NCBI GenBank assembly: GCA_021772455.1
Contig: JAJFLY010000038.1
Coordinates: 1 to 46,494, forward strand
DNA from: Chlamydiota bacterium
Lineage (GTDB): Bacteria > Chlamydiota > Chlamydiia > Chlamydiales > JAAKFR01
Length of the DNA stretch: 46,494 nt
Direction of reading: 5' to 3'
Under the pieces are notes generated by a model, which was given only the letters and a program-made list of their open reading frames with translations, was not told the origin of the DNA and ran no database searches. Positions 1 through 7,514 of the stretch are shown in pieces. The position numbers were made by a program, and so were the translations under genes. Every line of letters starts with the position of its first letter. The stretch's first letter is position 1.

Positions 1-64
1 CTACCCATTCTTTTGCGAACTCATCAGGAGTTTTAAGTTCAGAGTTTTCTTTTTCATTGCTCAT
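1..64 (-). CDS. N-terminus of an unrecognised protein (runs off the window)
   Basis: An ATG at 64 reading leftwards opens a frame of 21 codons with no stop before the window edge. The visible residues begin MSNEKENSELKTPDEFAKEW. The composition is acidic and hydrophilic, with no signal peptide. Too little is visible to assign a family. It points away from the inverted-repeat element at 158-303, so that element lies in its upstream region. Confidence 0.45.
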   Translation of the reverse strand, partial: MSNEKENSELKTPDEFAKEWV

Positions 65-157
65 TGTATTTCATCTGTTTCAGATTTTAGAGCAGATAAG
101 GATTTTTACTCAAAGTGATCTGTACAATTTTAGCCTACAGCTTCTCGTTTCTTTGCA

Positions 158-303
158 ACCCTAAACCTCGTCTAGGAATCGTTTGAGCACGCCATCTACT
201 GCCTGCGTCGCCTCGGCAAGGGAGGAACCCTTGCCTTCAGCTCCGCAGTTGTATCTGTCGCACTCAAACGATTCCTAGACGAGGTTTAGGTAGCAATCAG
301 GGT
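158..303. repeat. MITE-like element with long inverted repeats matching an IS end
   Basis: Arms at 160-187 and 263-290 are perfect inverted repeats of 28 bp, and an inner 8-bp inverted repeat sits at 215-222 and 228-235. The right end, read on the minus strand, begins ACCCTGATTGCTACCTAAAC, the same terminus that opens the IS982-like element at 46305. The left end carries ACCCTAAACC, which is what remains if an 11-bp segment between two CCT repeats is deleted. No open frame of note lies inside and I see no clear target-site duplication. I infer a non-autonomous element mobilised by the related insertion sequence. It fills most of the gene-free stretch between 65 and 345. Confidence 0.7.
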
Positions 304-345
304 CTTAGACGTGTGTCTTATCTTAAAACACTAAGCTTGTATCGA

Positions 346-573
346 CTAGGATTTTTCCATTTCTCGCAAAATTCTTGGAATGTTTCCTTCTCCCGTATTA
401 AGGAATTTGATGTATTCATCCATACTCAAGTTTTCAAACTCCTTCACATCTTCATCAGAGTAAATGCCTACAGAATTTGCTTTAACCTCTTTTATCATCT
501 GGACAATGTCGTTTACAAAATCTTGTTCCATTTTTTTACACGCTTCCTCCAACTTATCTTCTAAATCGTTCAC
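346..573 (-). CDS. Small acidic hypothetical protein, 75 aa
   Basis: The frame starts at GTG (573-571), chosen because GGAG lies eight bases upstream on the minus strand. The 75-residue product is highly charged and predicted helical, with no signal peptide or membrane segment. It begins 18 bp after the stop of the RluA-type synthase gene, so it may be the last gene of that operon. I do not recognise the family. Its A+T-rich composition next to a mobile repeat leaves open that it is an accessory gene. Confidence 0.5.
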   Translation of the reverse strand: MNDLEDKLEEACKKMEQDFVNDIVQMIKEVKANSVGIYSDEDVKEFENLSMDEYIKFLNTGEGNIPRILREMEKS

Positions 574-591
574 AGTGACTCCTACGGTTTT

Positions 592-1200
592 TTAATCAAA
601 AGTAAATATTAGAAGCTCTCCAGAAATGGGGTGGGGAAAGCTGAGCTTCTTATGGCAGAGATAAAACGTTTCACGTGGAAAACGTGAGCCGTATTTCTGA
701 TCACCCATAAGAGGATGCCCCTTGTGCGCAAGCTGAGCGCGAATTTGATGATAACGTCCGGTGTAAAGAGAGATTCTTAAAAGTGTATACTCTCGAGTGC
801 TTTTGATCGCCTCGTATTTCAGGTGACACCGTTTTCCATTTGGATCGATCACAGCACGGTTCGAATCGTGTCTAAGAAAGTCGATTAGCTCGCCGCTTGT
901 GAGCTCCCCTTCTGCTTTGGCAAGATATTCCTTTTGAAAAAGACCTTCCCTTTGAGACTTTTGCAAGCGAGAAAGAGCTTTACTTGTACGGGCAAATAAA
1001 ACAATTCCTGACGCTGGGCGGTCGAGGCGATGGACTGCCTCGAGAAAGACGTTGCCTGGTTTGTTGAAGCGCTCTTTCAAGTAGAGTTTTCCAAAAGCTT
1101 CTAAGGAATCGGCACTTGTTTGATTGGGTTGCGTGAGCATGCCGGCGGGCTTATTCAATACGAGGATGTGGTTATCGCAGAATAAGACCTCAGGCTCCAT
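592..1200 (-). CDS. RluA-family pseudouridine synthase
   Basis: The enzyme converts uridine to pseudouridine in rRNA or tRNA in the cytoplasm. The signature HRLDRPASGIV lies at about residues 57-67, with Asp60 as the expected catalytic aspartate. The C-terminal half carries the family motif GRYHQIRAQLAHKGHPLMGD. The length of about 202 residues fits the short RluA members without an S4 RNA-binding domain, so the target uridine cannot be named. An upstream in-frame extension to 1275 exists, but it lies wholly inside the neighbouring methyltransferase gene and looks non-native. The ATG at 1200 gives an 11-bp overlap with that gene and starts directly at the conserved domain. Translational coupling in a modification operon is likely. 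Confidence 0.88.
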   Translation of the reverse strand: MEPEVLFCDNHILVLNKPAGMLTQPNQTSADSLEAFGKLYLKERFNKPGNVFLEAVHRLDRPASGIVLFARTSKALSRLQKSQREGLFQKEYLAKAEGELTSGELIDFLRHDSNRAVIDPNGKRCHLKYEAIKSTREYTLLRISLYTGRYHQIRAQLAHKGHPLMGDQKYGSRFPRETFYLCHKKLSFPHPISGELLIFTFD

Positions 1201-1987
1201 GGCGGCGCTGCCTAATCGCTTCATAGAGGAGGAGAGTGGTCGCCATGGCAACGTTAAGCGAGTCGGCAACACCAAGCATCGGAAGCTTCACCTGCAAATC
1301 AGCCTCTTCCATCCACCGCTCGCTTAAGCCGTACTGCTCCGTTCCAACAACAATTGCAACAGGAGCTGCCAGATCGACCTCGGTATACTCTACTTTTGCG
1401 GAAGGAGTTGCGGCTAAAATTGCCACTCCCTGCTCTTTGAGCCATTGGAGGGTTTGCTCTCCATCAGCTTCGACAACGGGCTGTGTAAAGAGTGTACCCA
1501 CACTCGCACGCACCACGTTGGGATTGTGGATATCTGTGCACCGGTCACACACAATCACCCCATCGACCCCACACGCATCGCTCGAGCGCAATATCGTGCC
1601 CAAGTTTCCTGGTTTTTCAATCGCCTCAGCTACGACATAAAACGGGTTGCCCTTTGGAGTGATTTCTTCCAATTTTCGGTGTGATTGTTTTGCGATCGCA
1701 AGCAAGCCGTCAGGACGGTCTCGATAGGATAGGGAGCGAAAGAGATCGGGCGAGCAGGAGTAAACGGGGGCATTGATTTGCTTAATTAATTCGGGCTCGT
1801 TGGTTCCCAAAAAAAGCTCAGGGCAGATAAAAAGCGACTCGATCTCAACAGACGGTTGTGCGCGTGATAGCTCGCGATACCCTTCGATCAAAAAGAGCTG
1901 GGTATTCTCCCGCTCACGCCGTTTCCATAGCTTTTTGGCTTGTTTGATTTTGGGATTTTGAGCGCTTGTAATTAACACGGCTCCCAC
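1190..1987 (-). CDS. TrmH/SpoU-family RNA 2'-O-methyltransferase
   Basis: This is a SPOUT-fold enzyme that methylates ribose in rRNA or tRNA using S-adenosylmethionine. The three family motifs are visible in order: NLGTILRSSDACGVDG near residue 128, VVGTEQYGLSERW near 214 and ADSLNVAMATTLLLYEA near 241. The first 100 residues resemble the L30e-like substrate-binding domain of RlmB/TsnR-type proteins. The start is a GTG. One at 1987 and another at 1978 are both possible, with AGGAG or GAGG upstream. It overlaps the upstream RlmI-like gene by 16 bp and the downstream RluA gene by 11 bp, which supports co-expression. The exact nucleotide target is not decidable here. Confidence 0.88.
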   Translation of the reverse strand: MGAVLITSAQNPKIKQAKKLWKRRERENTQLFLIEGYRELSRAQPSVEIESLFICPELFLGTNEPELIKQINAPVYSCSPDLFRSLSYRDRPDGLLAIAKQSHRKLEEITPKGNPFYVVAEAIEKPGNLGTILRSSDACGVDGVIVCDRCTDIHNPNVVRASVGTLFTQPVVEADGEQTLQWLKEQGVAILAATPSAKVEYTEVDLAAPVAIVVGTEQYGLSERWMEEADLQVKLPMLGVADSLNVAMATTLLLYEAIRQRRHGA

Positions 1988-2754
1988 CTCGCATAAGCTC
2001 CTGATGGGATATCGAGAGGCCCTTTTAGCACAAGCTCTCCTGATTCAACTTTCCCTTCCGGAAGGAGTTGTTTCAAAACAAGAGGGGTAAACCCGGGGGT
2101 ATGACAGCTAAGAATAAGAAACTGAGGATCATCGGAAAGGATTTGTCGACATTGATCGAGCATGAGAGGCAGATCGCGTTCAATGATAAAAATCTCATTT
2201 GATTTCCCTCGCCCAAATGAGGGGGGATCGAGCAAAATCGCATCGTACTTTTCACCTCTGCGAACGGCACGTGCCAGATATTTGCGCGCATCTTCCACAA
2301 TCCAACGGATCGAAGAGACCCCGTTTAGCTTTGCATTATCACCAGCCCAGCTGACCATCCCCTTTGCTGCATCTAAATGGGTAACCTCTGCACCTACCTT
2401 GGCAGCGGCGATCGAAGCGCCTCCTGAGTAGGCAAAGAGGTTGAGGAAACGCATTTTGGGTTTAAAACATTTCCAAAAAACGGCGTGCTCGGGGAAAACA
2501 CCGAGGTGGCCAAATTCGGTCCGTTTAAGATGGAAGCGCACCCCTTCAATTGTCACAACCCATGATTCGGGCACATCGGAGAAAACTTCCCACCGATTCC
2601 CTTGATCGCGTGTAAATCGCGCGTGCGCTCTTTTCCACTCAGACTGCGGGAGAAATGGACGCCAAATCGCTTGGGCGCAGGGGCGTACAAGAACAACATC
2701 TCCAAACTGCTCCAGCTTTTGACCGTGGCCACTGTCAACTAATTGATAACTCAT
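1972..2754 (-). CDS. Class I SAM-dependent rRNA methyltransferase, RlmI/RlmK-like
   Basis: The protein has a Rossmann methyltransferase core: a glycine-rich motif I at about residues 105-115 (LNLFAYSGGASIAAA), then the catalytic-type motif AILLDPPSFGRG near 174 that characterises the YccW/RlmI 5-methylcytosine group. At 260 residues it lacks the N-terminal PUA domain of E. coli RlmI. It sits between the CinA-C amidase gene (4-bp overlap) and the SpoU gene (16-bp overlap), so it is part of a tightly packed operon rich in RNA-modifying enzymes. 23S rRNA is the likely substrate by family; the position is unknown. Confidence 0.85.
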   Translation of the reverse strand: MSYQLVDSGHGQKLEQFGDVVLVRPCAQAIWRPFLPQSEWKRAHARFTRDQGNRWEVFSDVPESWVVTIEGVRFHLKRTEFGHLGVFPEHAVFWKCFKPKMRFLNLFAYSGGASIAAAKVGAEVTHLDAAKGMVSWAGDNAKLNGVSSIRWIVEDARKYLARAVRRGEKYDAILLDPPSFGRGKSNEIFIIERDLPLMLDQCRQILSDDPQFLILSCHTPGFTPLVLKQLLPEGKVESGELVLKGPLDIPSGAYARWEPC

Positions 2755-3203
2755 AGGGGGAGATTATACCGCGAAAGTACAAAGATGTCTACAAGAGCAT
2801 CGGTAATCGCCTGCTCGATGATAGCTCCTCTTTCCCCCTCATAGTGGGTGGTCCACGTGAGAGGCTCTCGATCGTGGGCGACGATAGCGAAGCAGACCTC
2901 CCCTTTTGAGCCTGTTACACCTGTGGTTGCGAGGGCAAAATCGGATTCAAATTTTTCTCGTACACCGGCTGCCATTTCGAGAGCTGTTTGCTCGCTGACA
3001 ACCGTTTTCAAAGTGCTTGGCTTGACACCCAAAATTTTTTCTTTAATTCGGTTTGAATAGGCGACAACTCCTCCCACAAAATAGATGGAGCAATCAGGAA
3101 TGGCGACAAGGCTTGAGGCGATCCCTCCACCGGTACACGATTCGGCAAGAGAGAGCGTCCACCCATTTTCAATGAATCTGTTATGTATTTGCTGGGCACT
3201 CAA
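2751..3203 (-). CDS. pncC: CinA C-terminal domain amidase (nicotinamide-nucleotide amidohydrolase)
   Basis: A standalone CinA-C protein of 150 residues, the usual length for PncC. The family hydrolyses nicotinamide mononucleotide to nicotinate mononucleotide in pyridine nucleotide recycling. The conserved motif SLAESCTGGGIAS is at about residues 18-30, and the second block YFVGGVVAYSNRIKEKILGV at 41-60 is typical. The TTGVTGSKG loop near 92 also fits. It overlaps the downstream methyltransferase gene by 4 bp and the upstream hypothetical gene by 23 bp, so all three are probably translated from one message. Confidence 0.88.
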   Translation of the reverse strand: MSAQQIHNRFIENGWTLSLAESCTGGGIASSLVAIPDCSIYFVGGVVAYSNRIKEKILGVKPSTLKTVVSEQTALEMAAGVREKFESDFALATTGVTGSKGEVCFAIVAHDREPLTWTTHYEGERGAIIEQAITDALVDIFVLSRYNLPL

Positions 3204-3828
3204 CGATGATTCCTCTCTCTTTGAGTCCGGGGTGGGTATTGATCCAGGAAAAACACTTTTTTCCTAAACGTATCGGAACATTTTGTTTCCGGCCAGAGGC
3301 TAAAAAGGGTGTAGGACGAGTATGGCTACGCATCCACTTCTGAATAGCGTGGAAAAGAGGACCATTTGGTAGATCGCGCGTCGGAAGGATCTCACAGGTT
3401 TTGGGATCTTCGAAAATTTGGGGATAGCCGAGCTGAATCCCCCAAGTGATCCCATCTGAACCAAAGAGTTGAGAGCGAAAGGTGTCATCAGCCTCGCTGT
3501 AGCGCACGGCGTGGGCTTGCATTTGAACGACAGGAAGGGTGGGCTTGTAGAGCTGACGCTCCCCTTCCACAACCATGATGTGGAGCGCCTCGGGGGTGAC
3601 ACTTAAAACGGGTGAGGGAAGAGAGGGTGGGATGCTCCCACTTTTTAGTGTTTCGATATACGCTCCATACTCTGCCAAAAAAGTTTCGAGGGGAATGATT
3701 CCCTCGCCCTTGGGCGTCACTCTTTGAACCTCGTAAAGAGAAAAAGGGATCAGAGATTTAAACAGATCTTCCATCTCTTGAAGATCGACCAGAAGAGGGA
3801 TTTTCACCCATTTAGAGACACTAAGCAT
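3181..3828 (-). CDS. Conserved-looking hypothetical protein at the head of the RNA-modification operon
   Basis: A 215-residue soluble protein with no signal peptide or membrane segment. It has two halves: an N-terminal charged region, and a C-terminal region rich in aromatic residues (GITWGIQLGYPQIFEDP, then WINTHPGLKERG at the end). I do not recognise a family. An internal ATG at residue 19 is an alternative start. It overlaps pncC by 23 bp and is the first gene of the overlapping set, which argues that it is a real, expressed gene. It may be lineage-specific. Confidence 0.65.
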   Translation of the reverse strand: MLSVSKWVKIPLLVDLQEMEDLFKSLIPFSLYEVQRVTPKGEGIIPLETFLAEYGAYIETLKSGSIPPSLPSPVLSVTPEALHIMVVEGERQLYKPTLPVVQMQAHAVRYSEADDTFRSQLFGSDGITWGIQLGYPQIFEDPKTCEILPTRDLPNGPLFHAIQKWMRSHTRPTPFLASGRKQNVPIRLGKKCFSWINTHPGLKERGIIVECPANT

Positions 3829-3858
3829 AATTTTTCCGACTGAGGATATACCTTACTA

Positions 3859-4242
3859 TTAAAACAGTCTTCCTGGTTCAATAATTTTTAAGTGGTAGCA
3901 ATAATCGAGATACAGTCTATCCACCATTCTTTGATAACCCTCTTCCACATTGATTCCTTCTTTTTCAAGCAAATCACAATATCTTTGGGCAAATTTTTCA
4001 ACAGTTATGCACTTTGTTTCAAGGTATTCTTTTTTACTTAAAGGTGTCTTAAAATGAGTCTTCTCAAACAAATACGTTGTTTGATCTATAGTATGAGATC
4101 TTGCTACGAAAGATGAAATTGGTTTCCATGAGCAACCTAAAAGCGGACGTTTTGAAATTAAACTAGCCATTATAACCGCTATAAACCAAATTTGTAACCA
4201 AATAGCTCGGGTACTAGGCACTTTAGCAAACTCCAAACTCAT
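3859..4242 (-). CDS. Hypothetical protein with one possible membrane segment, 127 aa
   Basis: The frame encodes an N-terminal hydrophobic stretch (residues 13-30, AIWLQIWFIAVIMASLIS) followed by a charged, helical C-terminal half. No family is recognised. There is no good ribosome binding site before the ATG at 4242. The local composition is more A+T-rich than in neighbouring genes, and an isolated insertion-sequence end lies just upstream at 4289-4322. An acquired or decaying gene is therefore possible. Confidence 0.4.
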   Translation of the reverse strand: MSLEFAKVPSTRAIWLQIWFIAVIMASLISKRPLLGCSWKPISSFVARSHTIDQTTYLFEKTHFKTPLSKKEYLETKCITVEKFAQRYCDLLEKEGINVEEGYQRMVDRLYLDYCYHLKIIEPGRLF

Positions 4243-4288
4243 AGTGCAAACATTTTATTTTTTTCAATAACTTGATCGAGTGCATAGC

Positions 4289-4322
4289 CCCTGATTGCTA
4301 CCTAAACTTGTTGTTATAGTGC
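4289..4322 (+). mobile_element. Solitary insertion-sequence terminus
   Basis: These 34 bases are identical to 46306-46339, the left end of the IS982-like element at the window edge. The match stops abruptly at 4322, and no transposase sequence follows. The first 19 bases also occur inverted at the right end of the 158-303 element. I infer a remnant left after deletion of an insertion sequence or of a short derivative. It lies in the 166-bp gap between lspA and the hypothetical gene at 3859-4242; nothing else is evident in that gap. Confidence 0.75.
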
Positions 4323-4408
4323 TTAGAGGCATTCAGATGCGTAGGCTCGATGCGAAGATATGAGATTTTTTCTTTCAGTAGGGATGACTGTAAAATTTCA
4401 AGTAATCA

Positions 4409-4945
4409 TCAGCTGCTTTTGAGACGCGTTTTTTTGCGTGTAAAAAGGGCGACTAAAAAGAGCCACACAACACCTATTGTAATCCATGTGTCGGCTAAAT
4501 TGAAAACAGGAAAATGGTAGCCCCATAAATTCAATTGGAGAAAATCGACCACAAATCCGTAAAGGAAAAAGTCGATTACATTCCCAAGCGCCCCTGAAAT
4601 GATCAAAATGAGGGGAATCTCGGCAGCGCGATTTTTATTCACGAAGAAGAGATAGAGGAACATACCCAAAATCACAATGATGCGGATTACCAAGAGGATG
4701 TTTTGAAAATCGGCAAACATTCCCCATGCCGCACCATAGTTAAAGGCGAGACCAATCGAGAAATCAATACCTAAAAAATTAGTGAAAACGGGAATCGCAT
4801 AGCACCGAAGCCCGGTGCAAGAATCGTAAAAAGGAAAGACGTGATAAAGATACGCCTTGGTAAAAAAATCCAAAAACAGCAAGAGGAGACCAAGCGCTGT
4901 TAGCCAGGCTACACAGAGATATCTTCGAAAAAAAAATCGATCCAA
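4409..4945 (-). CDS. lspA: Lipoprotein signal peptidase (signal peptidase II)
   Basis: The membrane aspartyl protease removes signal peptides from prolipoproteins after lipid modification. Four hydrophobic segments are visible. The two catalytic aspartates sit in GNVID (about Asp125) and FNLAD (about Asp152), each in its conserved context. The 178 residues fit the family. The start lies 4 bp after the dksA-like gene stop, in the order nrdR-dksA-lspA, which I recall from C. trachomatis (CT406-CT408). The oligopeptide-binding lipoprotein at 7495-9018 is a likely substrate. Confidence 0.95.
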   Translation of the reverse strand: MDRFFFRRYLCVAWLTALGLLLLFLDFFTKAYLYHVFPFYDSCTGLRCYAIPVFTNFLGIDFSIGLAFNYGAAWGMFADFQNILLVIRIIVILGMFLYLFFVNKNRAAEIPLILIISGALGNVIDFFLYGFVVDFLQLNLWGYHFPVFNLADTWITIGVVWLFLVALFTRKKTRLKSS

Positions 4946-4949
4946 AATT

Positions 4950-5321
4950 TTACTCGGTAAGAAGTCCTTTTTCGAACAACTCCTGAGATTTAACTGTCAT
5001 AGTTGCATAAGGGATCGCCTCTAATCGAGCCAGTGGGATTTCCTCTCCACTCACATCGCAGATCCCATAGGTACTGTCTTCGATCTTTTCCAACGCCCGA
5101 TCGATTTGACGTAATAGAGCGAACTCTTTGCCCGTGATCTCTAGGCTGATCGTGCGGTCAAAATCATCGGTACCCTGATCGGCTTGATGTTGGGTATAAC
5201 CAGTCGCTTCGTCAGGACGTTTTACATTCCGAGTTGTTCCCTCTAACATACGCGTTAACTGGGCGTGCAATCCTTTGAGACGCTCTTTAAATTCTTCTAT
5301 TTGAACATTTGATAGTGGCAT
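4950..5321 (-). CDS. dksA: DksA/TraR-family protein with a degenerate zinc finger
   Basis: The protein has the DksA layout: an N-terminal coiled coil (residues 5-85) and a C-terminal finger remnant containing the family signature PLARLEAIPYAT at 97-108. A canonical DksA has four zinc-binding cysteines. Here only Cys88 is present, and the other positions hold residues such as Ser91 and Ser112, so metal binding is probably lost. The family binds the RNA polymerase secondary channel. Cysteine-poor DksA forms are known in other bacteria and can be zinc-independent. It lies 13 bp downstream of nrdR and 4 bp upstream of lspA in one operon. Confidence 0.85.
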   Translation of the reverse strand: MPLSNVQIEEFKERLKGLHAQLTRMLEGTTRNVKRPDEATGYTQHQADQGTDDFDRTISLEITGKEFALLRQIDRALEKIEDSTYGICDVSGEEIPLARLEAIPYATMTVKSQELFEKGLLTE

Positions 5322-5333
5322 GAACTTCTTTCC

Positions 5334-5798
5334 TTACTTTAAAACTGAATCCTTTGGCTCTATCGACTGGATCGCTTCCATAAGCTCCCCAATATCCTTA
5401 AAACGACGATAGACACATGCAAAGCGGATATAAGCAATCGTGTCCATTGTTTTCAAATATTTCATTACAATTTCTCCAATTTCTTTTGTAGATATCTCGC
5501 GCACTTGACGTTCCATCAATTCGCCTGCAATTTTTGAAGCCAAGGTACGAACCTGCTCGTAGCTAATACGTGTGTGGCGACAAGCAGCTTCTAAACCAGA
5601 GGTTAATTTATCCTCCTGGAAGTCCTCATACAACCCATCTCGCTTTTTCACCTGGATAATCAGTTCGATTGTTTCAAATGTTGTAAAACGACGATTACAA
5701 TGTAAACACTCGCGCCTTCTGCGTATAGCATTGGCATCGAGTGCATTTCGCGAATCGGTAACCTTCAGATCTTCTGTTCCACAAAACGGGCACTTCAT
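5334..5798 (-). CDS. nrdR: Transcriptional repressor NrdR
   Basis: NrdR is a zinc-ribbon plus ATP-cone protein that represses ribonucleotide reductase genes according to the ATP/dATP state. The ribbon cysteines at 3, 6, 31 and 34 are all present, followed by RRFTTFE and an ATP-cone from about residue 46 to 136 (QVKKRDGLYEDFQEDKL). The length of 154 residues is typical. It is the first gene of nrdR-dksA-lspA and is divergent from the antiporter gene at 5874. No NrdR box is obvious in the 75-bp gap, so autoregulation is not supported here. Confidence 0.95.
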   Translation of the reverse strand: MKCPFCGTEDLKVTDSRNALDANAIRRRRECLHCNRRFTTFETIELIIQVKKRDGLYEDFQEDKLTSGLEAACRHTRISYEQVRTLASKIAGELMERQVREISTKEIGEIVMKYLKTMDTIAYIRFACVYRRFKDIGELMEAIQSIEPKDSVLK

Positions 5799-5873
5799 TT
5801 CACTACCCCTATTATTTCAGTAATTATTATAAGGGGCGAAGAATAACTAGATCGCGATTTTTCTAAAACACAT

Positions 5874-6926
5874 ATGTCTCTATCTATAATACTTTTTCTT
5901 ATTGGGTTGATCGCTCTCATTGGAGGAGCCAAATTGCTAGTCTTGGGCGCCTCCCAACTGGCTTTGACTTTTGGCATTTCTTCCTTAACAATTGGGCTCA
6001 CAGTCGTCGCATTTGGAACAAGCGCCCCTGAAATTGGGATTAGCATTTTTGGGGCTTTGAGAGGAGAGGGAGAACTTGTCATCGGTAACATTATCGGCAG
6101 CAATATTTTTAATATCCTTCTCGTTCTTGGCATTTGCGCCTCTATCACTCCTTTAGTCGTTCGCAGGCAGTTAATTTGGTGGGATGTCCCCCTCATGATT
6201 CTTGCCTCTCTTCTCTTTTGGTGGCTCGCCTCCAATGGCATGGTAGGCCACCCTGGGGGATTTATTTTGCTCGGAGGCATTTTTCTCTACCTGATTTTCA
6301 CCTTCCTGATGCTCAAAAAGCAGCCTCCCCTCGAAGAAAAAGCCCTCCCTACTCACCCGATCTGGCTCCAGCTTGTTTGGATTGGAGTGGGCCTTATCCT
6401 TTTGGCAATTGGCGCGGAGCTTTTGGTAACAGGGGCGACAAAGATGGCCCGTTACTTGGGAATTAGCGAGCTCTTTATCGGCTTAACCGTTGTTGCAATC
6501 GGAACCTCTGCACCTGAAATCGCCACTACACTCATCGCCTTGCGCAAAGGAGAGAGGGACATGGTTATCGGCAATGTCGTGGGAAGCAATATTTTCAATT
6601 TACTGGGAGTCTTAGGAATAGCAGCCCTTATCTCTCCAGACCCGATTGTAATTCCAGTGAAAGCAACGACATTCGACATTCCCATTATGGTTGGGGTCGC
6701 AATAGCAACGCTGCCCATTTTTTTAACTGGCCACAGACTTTCACGGTGGGAGGGATTTCTCTTTCTTTTTTACTACGTACTCTACATCGTATTCCTCTTC
6801 CTCGAAGCGGGATATAGCCACTATCTTCCCTACTTTACAACAGCGCTGTTATTCTTTATCCTTCCTCTGACCGTGCTCACTCTCATAGTGGGAGTTGTGC
6901 GGCATTTTAAGCAAAAAAGGGCCTAG
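5874..6926 (+). CDS. CaCA-family calcium/sodium:cation antiporter, YrbG-like
   Basis: An inner-membrane exchanger made of two homologous halves. Each half carries the alpha-repeat signature: FGTSAPEIGISIFGAL plus VIGNIIGSNIFN in the first, and IGTSAPEIATTLIAL plus VIGNVVGSNIFN in the second. About ten membrane segments are visible in 350 residues, as expected for the bacterial YrbG type. The ion pair cannot be told from sequence. No strong ribosome binding site precedes the ATG at 5874. Its stop abuts the ribE start with no spacing, so the two genes are probably co-transcribed. Confidence 0.92.
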   Translation: MSLSIILFLIGLIALIGGAKLLVLGASQLALTFGISSLTIGLTVVAFGTSAPEIGISIFGALRGEGELVIGNIIGSNIFNILLVLGICASITPLVVRRQLIWWDVPLMILASLLFWWLASNGMVGHPGGFILLGGIFLYLIFTFLMLKKQPPLEEKALPTHPIWLQLVWIGVGLILLAIGAELLVTGATKMARYLGISELFIGLTVVAIGTSAPEIATTLIALRKGERDMVIGNVVGSNIFNLLGVLGIAALISPDPIVIPVKATTFDIPIMVGVAIATLPIFLTGHRLSRWEGFLFLFYYVLYIVFLFLEAGYSHYLPYFTTALLFFILPLTVLTLIVGVVRHFKQKRA

Positions 6927-7514
6927 ATGTTTACCGGCATTATCCGCGCCATTGGCGAGGTTGTAGAATTGAAAAACAAGGCAAACATACTTCAGTATGC
7001 GATTGCGTTTCCTCATGAAGGGTTAGAACTTGGGGCCAGTGTTTCTATCGATGGGGTGTGTCAGACGGTTGTCAGGATCGAAGGTGATAAGGTCTGGTTC
7101 GATGCGATTGAGGAGACGCTAAAGCGAACAACGTTGGACAGGCTTGCAGTAGGGCAAAAAGTCAATCTCGAGCGGGCAGCAAAAATCGGTGATGAAATTG
7201 GCGGCCACCTCCTCTCAGGCCATATCTACGGAAGAGCTGAGCTCTCTAAAATCGAGAGCAACATCTTCACGTTTAAAGTACCTACCAACTGGCAGAAGTA
7301 CTTTTTTCCAAAAGGTTTTATCGCCATAAATGGAATAAGTTTGACCCTTGTCGACGTGGAAGAGGGACTCTTCACCGTTCACCTGATTCCCGAAACGCTT
7401 CAGCGCACAACTCTTGGCAAAATAAAGCCCGGTGACCGAGTCAACATTGAGCTCGATGCCCTTACCCAAGCCGCTGTAGAGACAGTTGAGCGTATTATTT
7501 CACAGCGTGAGTAA
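6927..7514 (+). CDS. ribE: Riboflavin synthase, alpha chain
   Basis: The enzyme dismutates two 6,7-dimethyl-8-ribityllumazine molecules to riboflavin. The product begins MFTGIIRAIGEV, the standard start of the family, and has two lumazine-binding repeats (about 1-90 and 91-190) with GxSVSIDGVCQTV and INGISLTLVDVE motifs. The 195 residues fit. The last 20 bp overlap the convergent oligopeptide-binding gene. Its closeness to nrdR-dksA-lspA matches the order I recall from Chlamydia (CT405-CT408), here with a cation antiporter gene inserted between. Confidence 0.94.
   Translation: MFTGIIRAIGEVVELKNKANILQYAIAFPHEGLELGASVSIDGVCQTVVRIEGDKVWFDAIEETLKRTTLDRLAVGQKVNLERAAKIGDEIGGHLLSGHIYGRAELSKIESNIFTFKVPTNWQKYFFPKGFIAINGISLTLVDVEEGLFTVHLIPETLQRTTLGKIKPGDRVNIELDALTQAAVETVERIISQRE

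Noticed and set aside
158-303. A rho-independent terminator or a CRISPR-like repeat
   Set aside because: Arms are 28 bp and far apart, there is no T-run, and only one inverted pair exists; shared IS termini explain it better.
313-564. Plus-strand 83-residue frame opposite the small gene at 346-573
   Set aside because: Phe- and aromatic-rich shadow of the minus-strand gene, without a ribosome binding site.
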